DNA of 64,000 nucleotides. Origin: Sneathiella sedimenti. GTDB lineage: Bacteria; Pseudomonadota; Alphaproteobacteria; Sneathiellales; Sneathiellaceae. A model generated the notes under the pieces. The model was not told where the DNA came from, made no database searches, and worked only from the letters and a program-made list of their open reading frames with translations. Shown one piece after another: positions 7,647-15,437 of this stretch (positions are counted from its first letter, which is position 1; each line of letters opens with the position of its first letter). Where the stretch lies: NCBI RefSeq assembly GCF_017313765.1, contig NZ_JAFLNC010000004.1:310001-374000 (forward strand), written 5' to 3'. Made by a program: the position numbers and the translations under genes.

Positions 7647-8780
7647 ATGGCTGAACAGTTAGGGGTCGCCGTGACGGCGCAAGGCGAGGAACGCCCGCTC
7701 GGACCGGGCGAGCGTTATTTGAGAGCAGACGACATCGAGGCACTGGCACTGGGTGCCTGGATTCTCGGAACCGGCGGTGGCGGCTCGCCCTATCTTAATC
7801 TCCTGAACGTGCGGGAACTGTATAAGCAGGGCCACAAGGTTGTCCTGAAGGACCCGATGACCTTGCCCGACGATGCGCTGGTCGCGGTTCTCTCCACCCA
7901 GGGCGCGCCGGTCGTCGGTATGGAACGGCTCGGCGATCCTGAGAATTCCCTGAAACCGCTTCGTATTCTTGAGGATTACCTCGGTCGCAAGTTCGATGCG
8001 GTGATGCCGGTGGAAATCGGGGGCGGCAATGGCGTGATGCCGCTCATGGTCTCGGCCATATCCGGCCTGCCGACCATCGATGCGGACAGCATGGGGCGGG
8101 CCTATCCGGAAGCCCAGATGACCAGCTTCTCGGCGGCCGGGCTGCAATGCTTTCCATTGGCCATGGCCGATGTGCGCGACAATGAGATCCTGATCAAGAA
8201 AGCCGATAGCTGGAAATGGATGGAACGGATCAGCCGCAAGATCTGCACCGAGATGGGCTCCACGGCCTCCACCTGCAAGGCCCCGCGCTCCGGCGCCGAG
8301 GTCAAGAAATTCGGCGTGCTGCATACGACAACCAAGGCGATCAGTCTCGGCCACGCCGTTTTCGAGGCGCGCGCCAACCATACCGATCCGGTGGCGGCGA
8401 TTGTCGAAAATTGCGAGGGCCTCAAGCTGTTCAAGGGCAAGATTACCGATATCGAGCGGCGCACGACGGAAGGCTTCCTGCGCGGCCGGGCCGAGCTGGA
8501 AGGCATGGATGAGGATCAGGGCAAGCAGTTCACCCTCGATTTCCAGAATGAATTCTCCGTCGGATCGCAGAATGGCGAGCCCGTGGTGATGACGCCGGAC
8601 CTGATCTGTGTGGTCGACAGCGTCAATGGCGACGGGATCGCGACCGAGACCATTCGCTATGGTCAGCGGGTAACGGTTCTGGCGCTGCCAGCGCCGGATA
8701 TCTTCCTCACCCCGCGTGGACTTGAGCTTGTAGGGCCGCGCGCCTTTGGGTTCGATTTCGATTATAAATCAGTATTTTAA
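7647..8780 (+). CDS. DUF917 / S-methyl-thiohydantoin-desulfurase-like protein
   Basis: 377 aa, matching the DUF917 family (PF06032 plus its C-terminal domain), which later naming ties to thiohydantoin desulfuration. Typical features are LGTGGGGSPY near residue 45, a central VEIGGGNG segment near residue 115, and a C-terminal PDLICVVDS segment followed by a conserved beta-rich end. DUF917 proteins are almost always encoded next to a hydantoinase-A-type protein, as here (12 bp to its preferred start). No signal peptide is seen, so it is probably cytoplasmic. Desulfuration or hydrolysis of a hydantoin-like ring is inferred; the real substrate is not shown by the sequence. Confidence 0.88.
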   Translation: MAEQLGVAVTAQGEERPLGPGERYLRADDIEALALGAWILGTGGGGSPYLNLLNVRELYKQGHKVVLKDPMTLPDDALVAVLSTQGAPVVGMERLGDPENSLKPLRILEDYLGRKFDAVMPVEIGGGNGVMPLMVSAISGLPTIDADSMGRAYPEAQMTSFSAAGLQCFPLAMADVRDNEILIKKADSWKWMERISRKICTEMGSTASTCKAPRSGAEVKKFGVLHTTTKAISLGHAVFEARANHTDPVAAIVENCEGLKLFKGKITDIERRTTEGFLRGRAELEGMDEDQGKQFTLDFQNEFSVGSQNGEPVVMTPDLICVVDSVNGDGIATETIRYGQRVTVLALPAPDIFLTPRGLELVGPRAFGFDFDYKSVF

Positions 8781-8792
8781 GGAATGAATTTC

Positions 8793-10340
8793 ATGCAACG
8801 CATTGGCATTGATGTTGGTGGAACCAATACGGACGCGGTTCTTGTTGATCAGGACAAGGTGGTCGGCGCGGTCAAGACCCCGACCACACGCGACGTCACC
8901 GGGGGTGTCCGTAAGGCGCTGGAAGACCTGATCGCGCTGGTCGGGCCGGAGGCGAAGAACGCGAGCTCGGTGACGGTTGGGACCACGCATTTCCTGAACG
9001 CCGTGGTCGAGCGGCGCCGTCTGAACAAGGTGGCCGCGGTGCGGATTTCCTTGCCGGCGTCGGCGAGCCTGCCTCCTTTCGTCGACTGGCCGGAGGATGT
9101 GGCCGCGATCGCCAATGGCGGTCATTACATGGTGCGCGGCGGTCATGAATATGACGGGCGGGAAATTGTCCCTCTCGATGAGGAAGAACTCGCGCGGGTC
9201 GGCCGCGAAATCCGGGAGGCGGGGATCACCTCTGTCGGGATCAGCGCCGTCTTCTCGCCGCTGAATGCGGAGTTTGAAGAACGCGCCAGAGAGATTATCG
9301 AAATAGAATGCCCTGGTGTGCGCATCACCTGTTCGCACAGCCTGGGCCGGCTTGGCCTGCTGGAGCGGGAGAATGCGACGCTTCTCAATGCCGCATTACT
9401 TGATCTCGCGGAGGAGGCGACCAGCGCCTTTCAGGAGGCGCTTGAGCAGCTTGGCATCACTGCGCCGCTTTATATTGCGCTCAATGACGGGACGGTGACG
9501 AACGCGGAGATGACACGGAAATTCCCGGTCTATTGTTTCGCCTCCGGTGCGACCAACAGCATGCGCGGCGCGGCATTCCTCTCCAAGATCGAGAATGCCA
9601 TCGTCTGCGATGTCGGCGGCACAACGACGGATATCGGCTCCCTCGTCAACGGCTTCCCGCGGGAGGCCAACAGCACGGTTACCGTCGGCGGGGTTCGCAC
9701 CCTATTCCGGATGCCGGACCTTATCTCCATTGGTATCGGCGGCGGCACGCGGGTGCATGACGATCCGCTGGATGTCGGCCCCGACAGCGTCGGCTTCCGC
9801 CTGACGGAGGACGCTCGGGTCTTTGGCGGCGCGCAAATGACGCTCACTGATGCGGCGGTCTCCAAAGGGTTGATGGAGGCAGGGGACGCATCCAAAATTG
9901 CCGATCTCGAGGCCGGCTATGTGGATGATATCCTCGCCATCGTGCATGAGCGGATCGCCAGCAATGTGGACCGGATAAAGACCGAGGCGACGGAAGTGCC
10001 GCTGATTGCGGTGGGGGGTGGTGCACCGCTGATCCCGACCGAAATCCCGGGTATTTCGCGGGTGCATCATGTCGAGAATTACGCTGTTGCCAATGCGGTC
10101 GGGGCGGCCATCGCCCAGATCAGCGGCGAGGCGGACCAGGTGTTTCAGGGGCTCAGCCGCGATGAAGCGCTGGCGGAAGCCCTGAAGATCGCCGAGGAGA
10201 AGGCGATCAGCTCCGGCGCGGCAGCGGATACGCTGAAAACCATCGAGATGGAAGATCTGCCCATCGCCTATCTTCCCGGCCATGCCATCCGGGCGCGGGT
10301 GAGGGTGATCGGGGATATTGCCGCACTCTCGGAGTCATAA
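8793..10340 (+). CDS. Hydantoinase A / oxoprolinase family ATPase
   Basis: 515 aa, the shorter class of hydantoinase-A proteins that travels with DUF917. ATPase motifs of the actin-like fold are visible: RIGIDVGGTNTDAVL at residues 3-17, CDVGGTTTDIGSL near residue 272 and IAVGGGAPLIP near residue 406. Family members open or phosphorylate cyclic amide rings (hydantoin, 5-oxoproline) using ATP. The start at 8793 is chosen over 8784 because AAGGA ends at 8783, directly against the upstream ATG but 9 nt from this one. It is co-transcribed with the DUF917 gene. No hydantoinase-B partner is present in this locus. Confidence 0.9.
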   Translation: MQRIGIDVGGTNTDAVLVDQDKVVGAVKTPTTRDVTGGVRKALEDLIALVGPEAKNASSVTVGTTHFLNAVVERRRLNKVAAVRISLPASASLPPFVDWPEDVAAIANGGHYMVRGGHEYDGREIVPLDEEELARVGREIREAGITSVGISAVFSPLNAEFEERAREIIEIECPGVRITCSHSLGRLGLLERENATLLNAALLDLAEEATSAFQEALEQLGITAPLYIALNDGTVTNAEMTRKFPVYCFASGATNSMRGAAFLSKIENAIVCDVGGTTTDIGSLVNGFPREANSTVTVGGVRTLFRMPDLISIGIGGGTRVHDDPLDVGPDSVGFRLTEDARVFGGAQMTLTDAAVSKGLMEAGDASKIADLEAGYVDDILAIVHERIASNVDRIKTEATEVPLIAVGGGAPLIPTEIPGISRVHHVENYAVANAVGAAIAQISGEADQVFQGLSRDEALAEALKIAEEKAISSGAAADTLKTIEMEDLPIAYLPGHAIRARVRVIGDIAALSES

Positions 10341-10364
10341 GCGGGTATTCTAAGGAAGCAGCTT

Positions 10365-10404
10365 CAGAGTGTCATTGCCCGCATGGGTCGGGAATGGCAC
10401 TCTG
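10365..10404. repeat. Inverted repeat after hydantoinase gene
   Basis: CAGAGTG...CACTCTG arms extend to about 16 bp with one bulge and a mismatch (CAGAGTGTCATTGCCCG against CGGGAATGGCACTCTG), with a short loop. There is no T-run on either side, so it is not a standard intrinsic terminator. It may act as an mRNA-end hairpin for the upstream operon or as an operator for the ATP-grasp operon that starts 100 bp later. Confidence 0.6.
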
Positions 10405-10504
10405 ATCAGGAAGTTGGGGCGATCCGTTTCTGCTTCTCGCAAGGATACGGCACCCGGAATGATTTTGCAGTTGCACCGCAGCATTTTTCCTCTACTCTAT
10501 TCGA

Positions 10505-11932
10505 ATGCAGAAAGCCCAGACTGTTTTCGATGAAATGAACGGGGAAGCGGGAGACGTCCGCTACCCTTACGAAGAATATCAAAAATGGCTGTCAGGTGAA
10601 GACCCGGCTAGGCTGCGGCGCAAATCAAGCGCGGCCGAAGCTTTTTTCCGACGCACCGGCATCACCTTCAATGTATATGGACGCGAAGAGGCCGCAGAAC
10701 GGCTTATCCCGTTCGATATTATTCCGCGCGTCATCTCGGCGCGGGAATGGGCGCGGCTGGAGCGCGGCATCGAGCAGCGGGTCCGGGCCATCAACGCCTT
10801 TCTCCATGATATCTATCATCGCCAGGAAATTATCCGGGCGGGACGTATCCCGAAGGAACTGATTGCCAATAATAATGCGTTCCTGCCGCAGATGATCGGT
10901 GTCTCGCCGCCGGGCAATGTCTATACCCATATTGTCGGCACCGACCTGGTGCGGACGGGCGAGAATGAGTTCTATGTCCTTGAGGACAATGCGCGGACGC
11001 CGTCAGGGGTCTCCTACATGCTGGAAAACCGGGAGACCATGCTGCATATGTTCCCCGAACTGTTCTCGCAGGTGCGGGTCCGGTCGGTCAGCGATTACCC
11101 GAAAAACCTCCGCCGTTCCCTTGGGGACTGTGCGCCGCCCGCTTGTGACGGCAAGCCCGTTGTGGCGGTGCTGACGCCCGGTATTCATAACTCCGCCTAT
11201 TTCGAGCATTCCTTCCTCGCCGACCAGATGGGGGCGGAACTGGTCGAAGGACATGACCTGCGGGTCGTCAATGGCCGGGTCGCTATGCGCACAACACGGG
11301 GCTATGATCCAATTGATGTGCTGTATCGCCGTGTCGATGACGATTTCCTCGATCCGCTGAATTTCAACCCGGAATCACAACTCGGCGTCGCCGGCATCAT
11401 GGATGTCTACCGCGCGGGTGGCATCACCATCGCGAACGCACCGGGCACGGGAATTGCCGATGACAAGGCGATCTATTCCTATATCCCCGAGATTGTCGAA
11501 TTCTATACCGGCGAGAAATCGATCCTGCAGAATGTGCCGACATGGCGCTGCGCGGAGCCGGATGCGCTCGCCTACGTTCTTGATAATCTTGACGAACTGG
11601 TGGTGAAGGAGGTGCATGGCTCCGGCGGATACGGAATGCTGGTTGGCCAGGCTGCGAGCAAGCGGGAATTATCGGCTTTTCGCGCCAAGCTCAAGGCAAA
11701 CCCGGGAAATTATATCGCCCAGCCGACCCTTGCGCTTTCCACGGTGCCGATTCTCACGAACAAGGGCCTTGCGCCGCGCCATGTCGACTTGCGCCCGTTT
11801 GTTCTGGTCTCCCCGCGCAGCGTTAATATCACGCCCGGCGGCCTGACGCGGGTCGCCCTGAAGGCTGGATCGCTGGTTGTGAATTCGAGCCAGGGGGGCG
11901 GTACAAAAGACACTTGGGTGCTGGAGGAGTGA
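10505..11932 (+). CDS. Circularly permuted ATP-grasp protein
   Basis: 475 aa, the circularly permuted ATP-grasp type (CP_ATPgrasp, formerly DUF404/407). Recognisable segments are VFDEM at the start, the central FYVLEDNARTPSGVSYMLENR (metal/ATP-binding core, about residues 157-177) and the later KEVHGSGGYGML glycine loop near residue 367. ATP-grasp enzymes join an acid to an amine, so peptide or amide bond formation is expected, though no substrate is known. The next genes encode an alpha-E protein, a transglutaminase-like protease and Anbu, an association described for this family. A weak -10 (TACTCT, 10493-10498) ends 6 bp before the ATG and no Shine-Dalgarno is visible, so the message may be leaderless. 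Confidence 0.9.
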   Translation: MQKAQTVFDEMNGEAGDVRYPYEEYQKWLSGEDPARLRRKSSAAEAFFRRTGITFNVYGREEAAERLIPFDIIPRVISAREWARLERGIEQRVRAINAFLHDIYHRQEIIRAGRIPKELIANNNAFLPQMIGVSPPGNVYTHIVGTDLVRTGENEFYVLEDNARTPSGVSYMLENRETMLHMFPELFSQVRVRSVSDYPKNLRRSLGDCAPPACDGKPVVAVLTPGIHNSAYFEHSFLADQMGAELVEGHDLRVVNGRVAMRTTRGYDPIDVLYRRVDDDFLDPLNFNPESQLGVAGIMDVYRAGGITIANAPGTGIADDKAIYSYIPEIVEFYTGEKSILQNVPTWRCAEPDALAYVLDNLDELVVKEVHGSGGYGMLVGQAASKRELSAFRAKLKANPGNYIAQPTLALSTVPILTNKGLAPRHVDLRPFVLVSPRSVNITPGGLTRVALKAGSLVVNSSQGGGTKDTWVLEE

Positions 11933-11939
11933 TCGCGCA

Positions 11940-12881
11940 ATGCTAGGAAAAACCGCCGGGGGTCTGTTCTGGATGTTCCGCTTTCTTGAACGAAGCGAGA
12001 ATACGGCACGGATGCTTGATGCGGGTTTTCGCATCGCGTTGACCCGATCCACCGCAGCCGAAAATGAATGGGCGTCCGTGGTTGCCGCCGCCGGGGTGAC
12101 GGATGCTTACACCGCCAAATATGATCAGTATATCGCCCGAAACGTGATTGATTTTCTGCTCAGGGATACGAGCAATTCCTCCAGTGTGTGGTCGGTTATC
12201 GAAGGCGCCCGCAACAATGCGCGGCTGGTCCGCACGGCGCTCACCCGCGAGGTGTGGGAGGCGACGAACGAATGCTGGATCACGTTGAAAGACCTGCTCG
12301 CCCATCCGATTTCGGAGCGTGACTTGCCGGAGGTACTGGGCACCATCCGCCAGCAGAGCGCGCTGGTGCGCGGGGCGTTGCACGGGACGATGCTGCGCAA
12401 CGATATTTTTGACTTCGCCCGCCTGGGCACCTATCTGGAGCGGGCGGACAATACAGCCCGAATCCTTGACGTCAAATATTATGTCCTGTTGCCCTCCGCC
12501 TCCTTTGTCGGGTCCTCTCTCGATAATGTGCAGTGGGAATCGATCCTGCGATCCGTTTCGGCACAACGCGCCTTTCGATGGCTCAATCCCGGGGAAATCA
12601 ACCCGATGGGGATTGCCGACTTCATTATTCTGGACCGGCGCCTGCCGCGGTCTTTATCCTTCTGTTATGCAAAAATTGTTGATAATTTATCCTATCTTGA
12701 GGCAGATTACGGTCTCCGGCTCGATTGTCACGAGATGGCAGCCCCAATTTTACAAAGATTAAAAGAGAGCTCGATAGCGTCCATCTTTGATGAAGGATTG
12801 CACGAGTTTATCACGGCTTTCATCCGCGACAATATGGCGCTGGGCGCCCAGATCGAACAAGATTACCGCTTTATCGGATAA
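11940..12881 (+). CDS. Alpha-E domain protein (DUF403)
   Basis: 313 aa, mainly helical, of the alpha-E family (PF04168). The start MLGKTAGGLFWMFRFLERSE and the later YLERADNTARILDVKYY (about residues 164-180) are the twin conserved helices of the family. Members occur beside circularly permuted ATP-grasp proteins and are thought to be partners of that amide-bond-forming enzyme; no catalytic activity is proven. It begins 7 bp after the ATP-grasp stop, with GGAGG close upstream, and is followed after 4 bp by the transglutaminase-like gene. Confidence 0.9.
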   Translation: MLGKTAGGLFWMFRFLERSENTARMLDAGFRIALTRSTAAENEWASVVAAAGVTDAYTAKYDQYIARNVIDFLLRDTSNSSSVWSVIEGARNNARLVRTALTREVWEATNECWITLKDLLAHPISERDLPEVLGTIRQQSALVRGALHGTMLRNDIFDFARLGTYLERADNTARILDVKYYVLLPSASFVGSSLDNVQWESILRSVSAQRAFRWLNPGEINPMGIADFIILDRRLPRSLSFCYAKIVDNLSYLEADYGLRLDCHEMAAPILQRLKESSIASIFDEGLHEFITAFIRDNMALGAQIEQDYRFIG

Positions 12882-12885
12882 CTTT

Positions 12886-13686
12886 ATGCTTCTGAAAATT
12901 TCGCACCTTACGGAATACCGCTTCGAAGAGCCGGTGCATTATGCGCTGCAACAACTGCGCCTGATGCCGAAATCGGGTGTCGGCCAGAATGTCGTGTATT
13001 GGGATGTGACGGTGAAAGGCGGCGTGCGCGAGCAGGAGTTTGATGATCAGTTCAACAACCGAGTCATGCTTGTCTCGATTAACCCGGGTGTGAAGGGAAT
13101 CTCCATTCTCTGTGAAGGGGAGGTCGATACAACCAACATGCATGGCGTGATCGGGCAGAATAACGGATTTGCGCCGCTCTGGTTTTTCCTGAAGCCAACG
13201 CCGCTGACGGAGCCGGGCAGCCGGGTCGAGAAACTGATTGAGCAGCTCGGTACCGACCATGAATCGGATGTCACGCGGCTGCATGCGCTGTCGCACCTGA
13301 TTGGCAAGGTGGTGCCGTACCAGACCGGCGAAACCCATTCGGAAACAACAGCCGAAGAGGCATTAATCTCCGCCAGTGGCGTGTGCCAGGATCACGCGCA
13401 TATCTTCGTCTCGGCGGTTCGGCAGATGGGCTATCCCGCGCGCTATGTCAGCGGTTATCTGTTGATGAATGATCGTACGCAGCAGGACGCAACCCATGCC
13501 TGGGCGGAAGCCTATCTGCCCGATCTCGGCTGGGTCGGCTTTGATGTTTCCAATGGCATTTCGCCGGATGATCGCTATATCAGGGTGGCGACGGGACTGG
13601 ACTACAAGGATGCAGCGCCGATTTCGGGGTTGCGGATGGGCTCCGGCGGAGAAGATATGGATGTCATGCTGCAGGTGCAGCAGTAA
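12886..13686 (+). CDS. Transglutaminase-like cysteine protease
   Basis: 266 aa. Residues 1 to about 85 form the bacterial transglutaminase-like N-terminal domain (LLKISHLTEYRFEEPVHYA). A core domain follows with an intact catalytic triad: Cys167 in SGVCQDHAH, His204 in ATHAWAEAY and Asp220 in GFDVSNG. Family members are mostly proteases or peptide-processing enzymes. The start at 12886 is chosen because the family sequence begins there, 4 bp after the upstream stop. Its place in this operon suggests it trims or crosslinks the product of the ATP-grasp enzyme, which is inference. Confidence 0.9.
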   Translation: MLLKISHLTEYRFEEPVHYALQQLRLMPKSGVGQNVVYWDVTVKGGVREQEFDDQFNNRVMLVSINPGVKGISILCEGEVDTTNMHGVIGQNNGFAPLWFFLKPTPLTEPGSRVEKLIEQLGTDHESDVTRLHALSHLIGKVVPYQTGETHSETTAEEALISASGVCQDHAHIFVSAVRQMGYPARYVSGYLLMNDRTQQDATHAWAEAYLPDLGWVGFDVSNGISPDDRYIRVATGLDYKDAAPISGLRMGSGGEDMDVMLQVQQ

Positions 13687-13718
13687 TGTTTCGCTTAGTT
13701 AAGGGCTGAAGAAAAAGA

Positions 13719-14450
13719 ATGACATATTGCATCGGGTTGAGGCTCAACAAGGGCCTCGTATTTATGTCGGATACCCGCACGAATGCGGGTGTCGATAATG
13801 TATCGGTCTTCAAGAAGATGCATAGCTGGATCGTTCCCGGAGAGCGTGTCATCACCATGATGACGGCGGGCAATCTTGCGACAACACAAGCCATCATCAG
13901 CACGCTTGACGAGCGCTCCAAGGCGCCGCAGGACCGCAAGCCCTCGATACTGGAGGCGCCGTCGATGTTCCAGGTGGCGCGGCTTGTCGGGGAGACCGTG
14001 CGCGAGGAAATTCACGGCACGGTCCTGGAAGGGCAGGAGGCGGATTCCGCCTTCAACGCGACGCTGATCCTTGGCGGGCAGATCAAGGGGAGCCCGCCGC
14101 GCCTGTTCCTGATCTATCCGGAGGGGAATTTTATCGAGGCGTCCGACGAAACGCCCTTTTTTCAGATTGGCGAGACGAAATACGGCCGGCCGATTTTGGT
14201 CAGGGCCTACGATCCCGACATGAGTTTTGAAGATGCGGTCAAGCTGATGCTGGTCTCATTTGATTCGACCATCAAGGCAAACCTCTCGGTCGGGCTGCCG
14301 CTGGACCTTCAGGTTTACGAGAATGACGCCTTCCGGATTAAAGAGGAACAGCGCATTCCGGCGGACGATCCCTATTTCAACCAGATTTCCGCCGGGTGGG
14401 GGGATGCCTTGCGGGAAGCCTTCCGCTCGTTGCCCGATTTTCATTTCTAG
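13719..14450 (+). CDS. Anbu, proteasome-type peptidase
   Basis: 243 aa, of the Anbu branch related to HslV and the 20S proteasome beta subunit. Thr2 directly after the initiator Met (MTYCIG) is the expected N-terminal nucleophile, and the following KGLVFMSDTRTNAG and VITMMTAGNLATTQ segments match the beta-subunit sandwich (Asp18 and nearby basic residues form the charge relay). Anbu is known to assemble into open ring or helical oligomers, and its physiological substrate is not established. It closes the ATP-grasp, alpha-E and transglutaminase set, 32 bp after the transglutaminase gene. No HslU-like unfoldase is encoded nearby. Confidence 0.92.
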   Translation: MTYCIGLRLNKGLVFMSDTRTNAGVDNVSVFKKMHSWIVPGERVITMMTAGNLATTQAIISTLDERSKAPQDRKPSILEAPSMFQVARLVGETVREEIHGTVLEGQEADSAFNATLILGGQIKGSPPRLFLIYPEGNFIEASDETPFFQIGETKYGRPILVRAYDPDMSFEDAVKLMLVSFDSTIKANLSVGLPLDLQVYENDAFRIKEEQRIPADDPYFNQISAGWGDALREAFRSLPDFHF

Positions 14451-14584
14451 GGCGAGATCAACAGATTATTAAGGGGCAGCCGGTTAAAATCGGGAAGCTT
14501 GCCGGTGATGACCTTATGGCTTGCGCAACTAGGCGGTAATTCAGTATAACCACGGAAAGTTTTACTAAGGGGTGATCGGAAAAC

Positions 14585-15241
14585 ATGATCTCTGAAAAAT
14601 TCGCTGAAGCGCGCCGTCACATGGTGCTCAGTCAATTGCGGCCGAACCGGGTAACGAGCGACCGGGTGGCGGAGGCCATGAATACGGTCCCACGCGAGGA
14701 ATTCGTGCCCAAAGAGCTGCGCGGTGTGGCCTATCTGGATGAAGATCTGGAAGTCGCCCCGGGACGCTATATCGTTGAGCCGCGTGTCTTCGGCCGTTTG
14801 CTGCAGGAGGCTGATATCCAGCCGACAGACGTAGTCCTCGATATCGGTTGTGGCACGGGATATTCTTCCGCCGTTCTTGGTTACATGGCGCAGGCCGTCG
14901 TTGCGATCGAGAGTGATCCGGCGCTTGTGGAAACCGCGAGTGAGACCCTGAGCCGTCTGGAAGGCGATAACGTCGCGATTGTTGAAGGCGTGCTGGCCGA
15001 AGGAAATGCCAAGCAGGGACCCTATAACGTCATTCACATCAATGGCGCGATTTCAACGGCTCCGCAAAGCCTGCTGGATCAGCTGGCGGAAGGCGGACGA
15101 CTGATATGCGTGCTGGGATCGAATCCCGGCGTTGCCACCATATATCGCCGCCAGGGGGACAGCTTTTTCCCGCGGGCGGCTTTTGATGCGTCGGTTCCGG
15201 CCCTGCCGGACCTGATGAATGCCGCCACCTTTGAATTCTGA
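14585..15241 (+). CDS. Protein-L-isoaspartate O-methyltransferase family protein
   Basis: 218 aa SAM-dependent methyltransferase of the Pcm family. The N terminus shows the Pcm pattern (RHMVLSQLRPNRVTSDRVAE, then VPREEFVP) and the SAM-binding motif I is VLDIGCGTGYSSAVL at about residues 86-100. It differs from the second Pcm gene at 45252 and lacks the usual GSGxG version of motif I. In many alphaproteobacteria this paralogue sits directly before tolC, as here. The true methyl acceptor is uncertain; repair of isoaspartate is the family default. Confidence 0.85.
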   Translation: MISEKFAEARRHMVLSQLRPNRVTSDRVAEAMNTVPREEFVPKELRGVAYLDEDLEVAPGRYIVEPRVFGRLLQEADIQPTDVVLDIGCGTGYSSAVLGYMAQAVVAIESDPALVETASETLSRLEGDNVAIVEGVLAEGNAKQGPYNVIHINGAISTAPQSLLDQLAEGGRLICVLGSNPGVATIYRRQGDSFFPRAAFDASVPALPDLMNAATFEF

Positions 15242-15325
15242 TTGAAGGGCGTGGCTGTTACTATTTTGTCATGGTCGCCGGAAATAACGGGGATCGTGAT
15301 ACAACACCGGACAGACCGGATACTG

Positions 15326-15367
15326 GGTTTCAATTAGGCGATTTATTTAAAATTGTTGATTGAAACC
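15326..15367. repeat. Inverted repeat upstream of tolC
   Basis: GGTTTCAAT and ATTGAAACC form a perfect 9-bp dyad separated by 24 bp of AT-rich sequence, 70 bp before the tolC start. This layout fits a looped or dimeric repressor site in the tolC promoter, but no matching regulator is identified. Confidence 0.45.
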
Positions 15368-15437
15368 GGTATCGGGACTAAATTCGGCTATGGTTAATTT
15401 ATGAGCGGCCTAATTTTGGGTTCGAGAGGCGAGTTTG

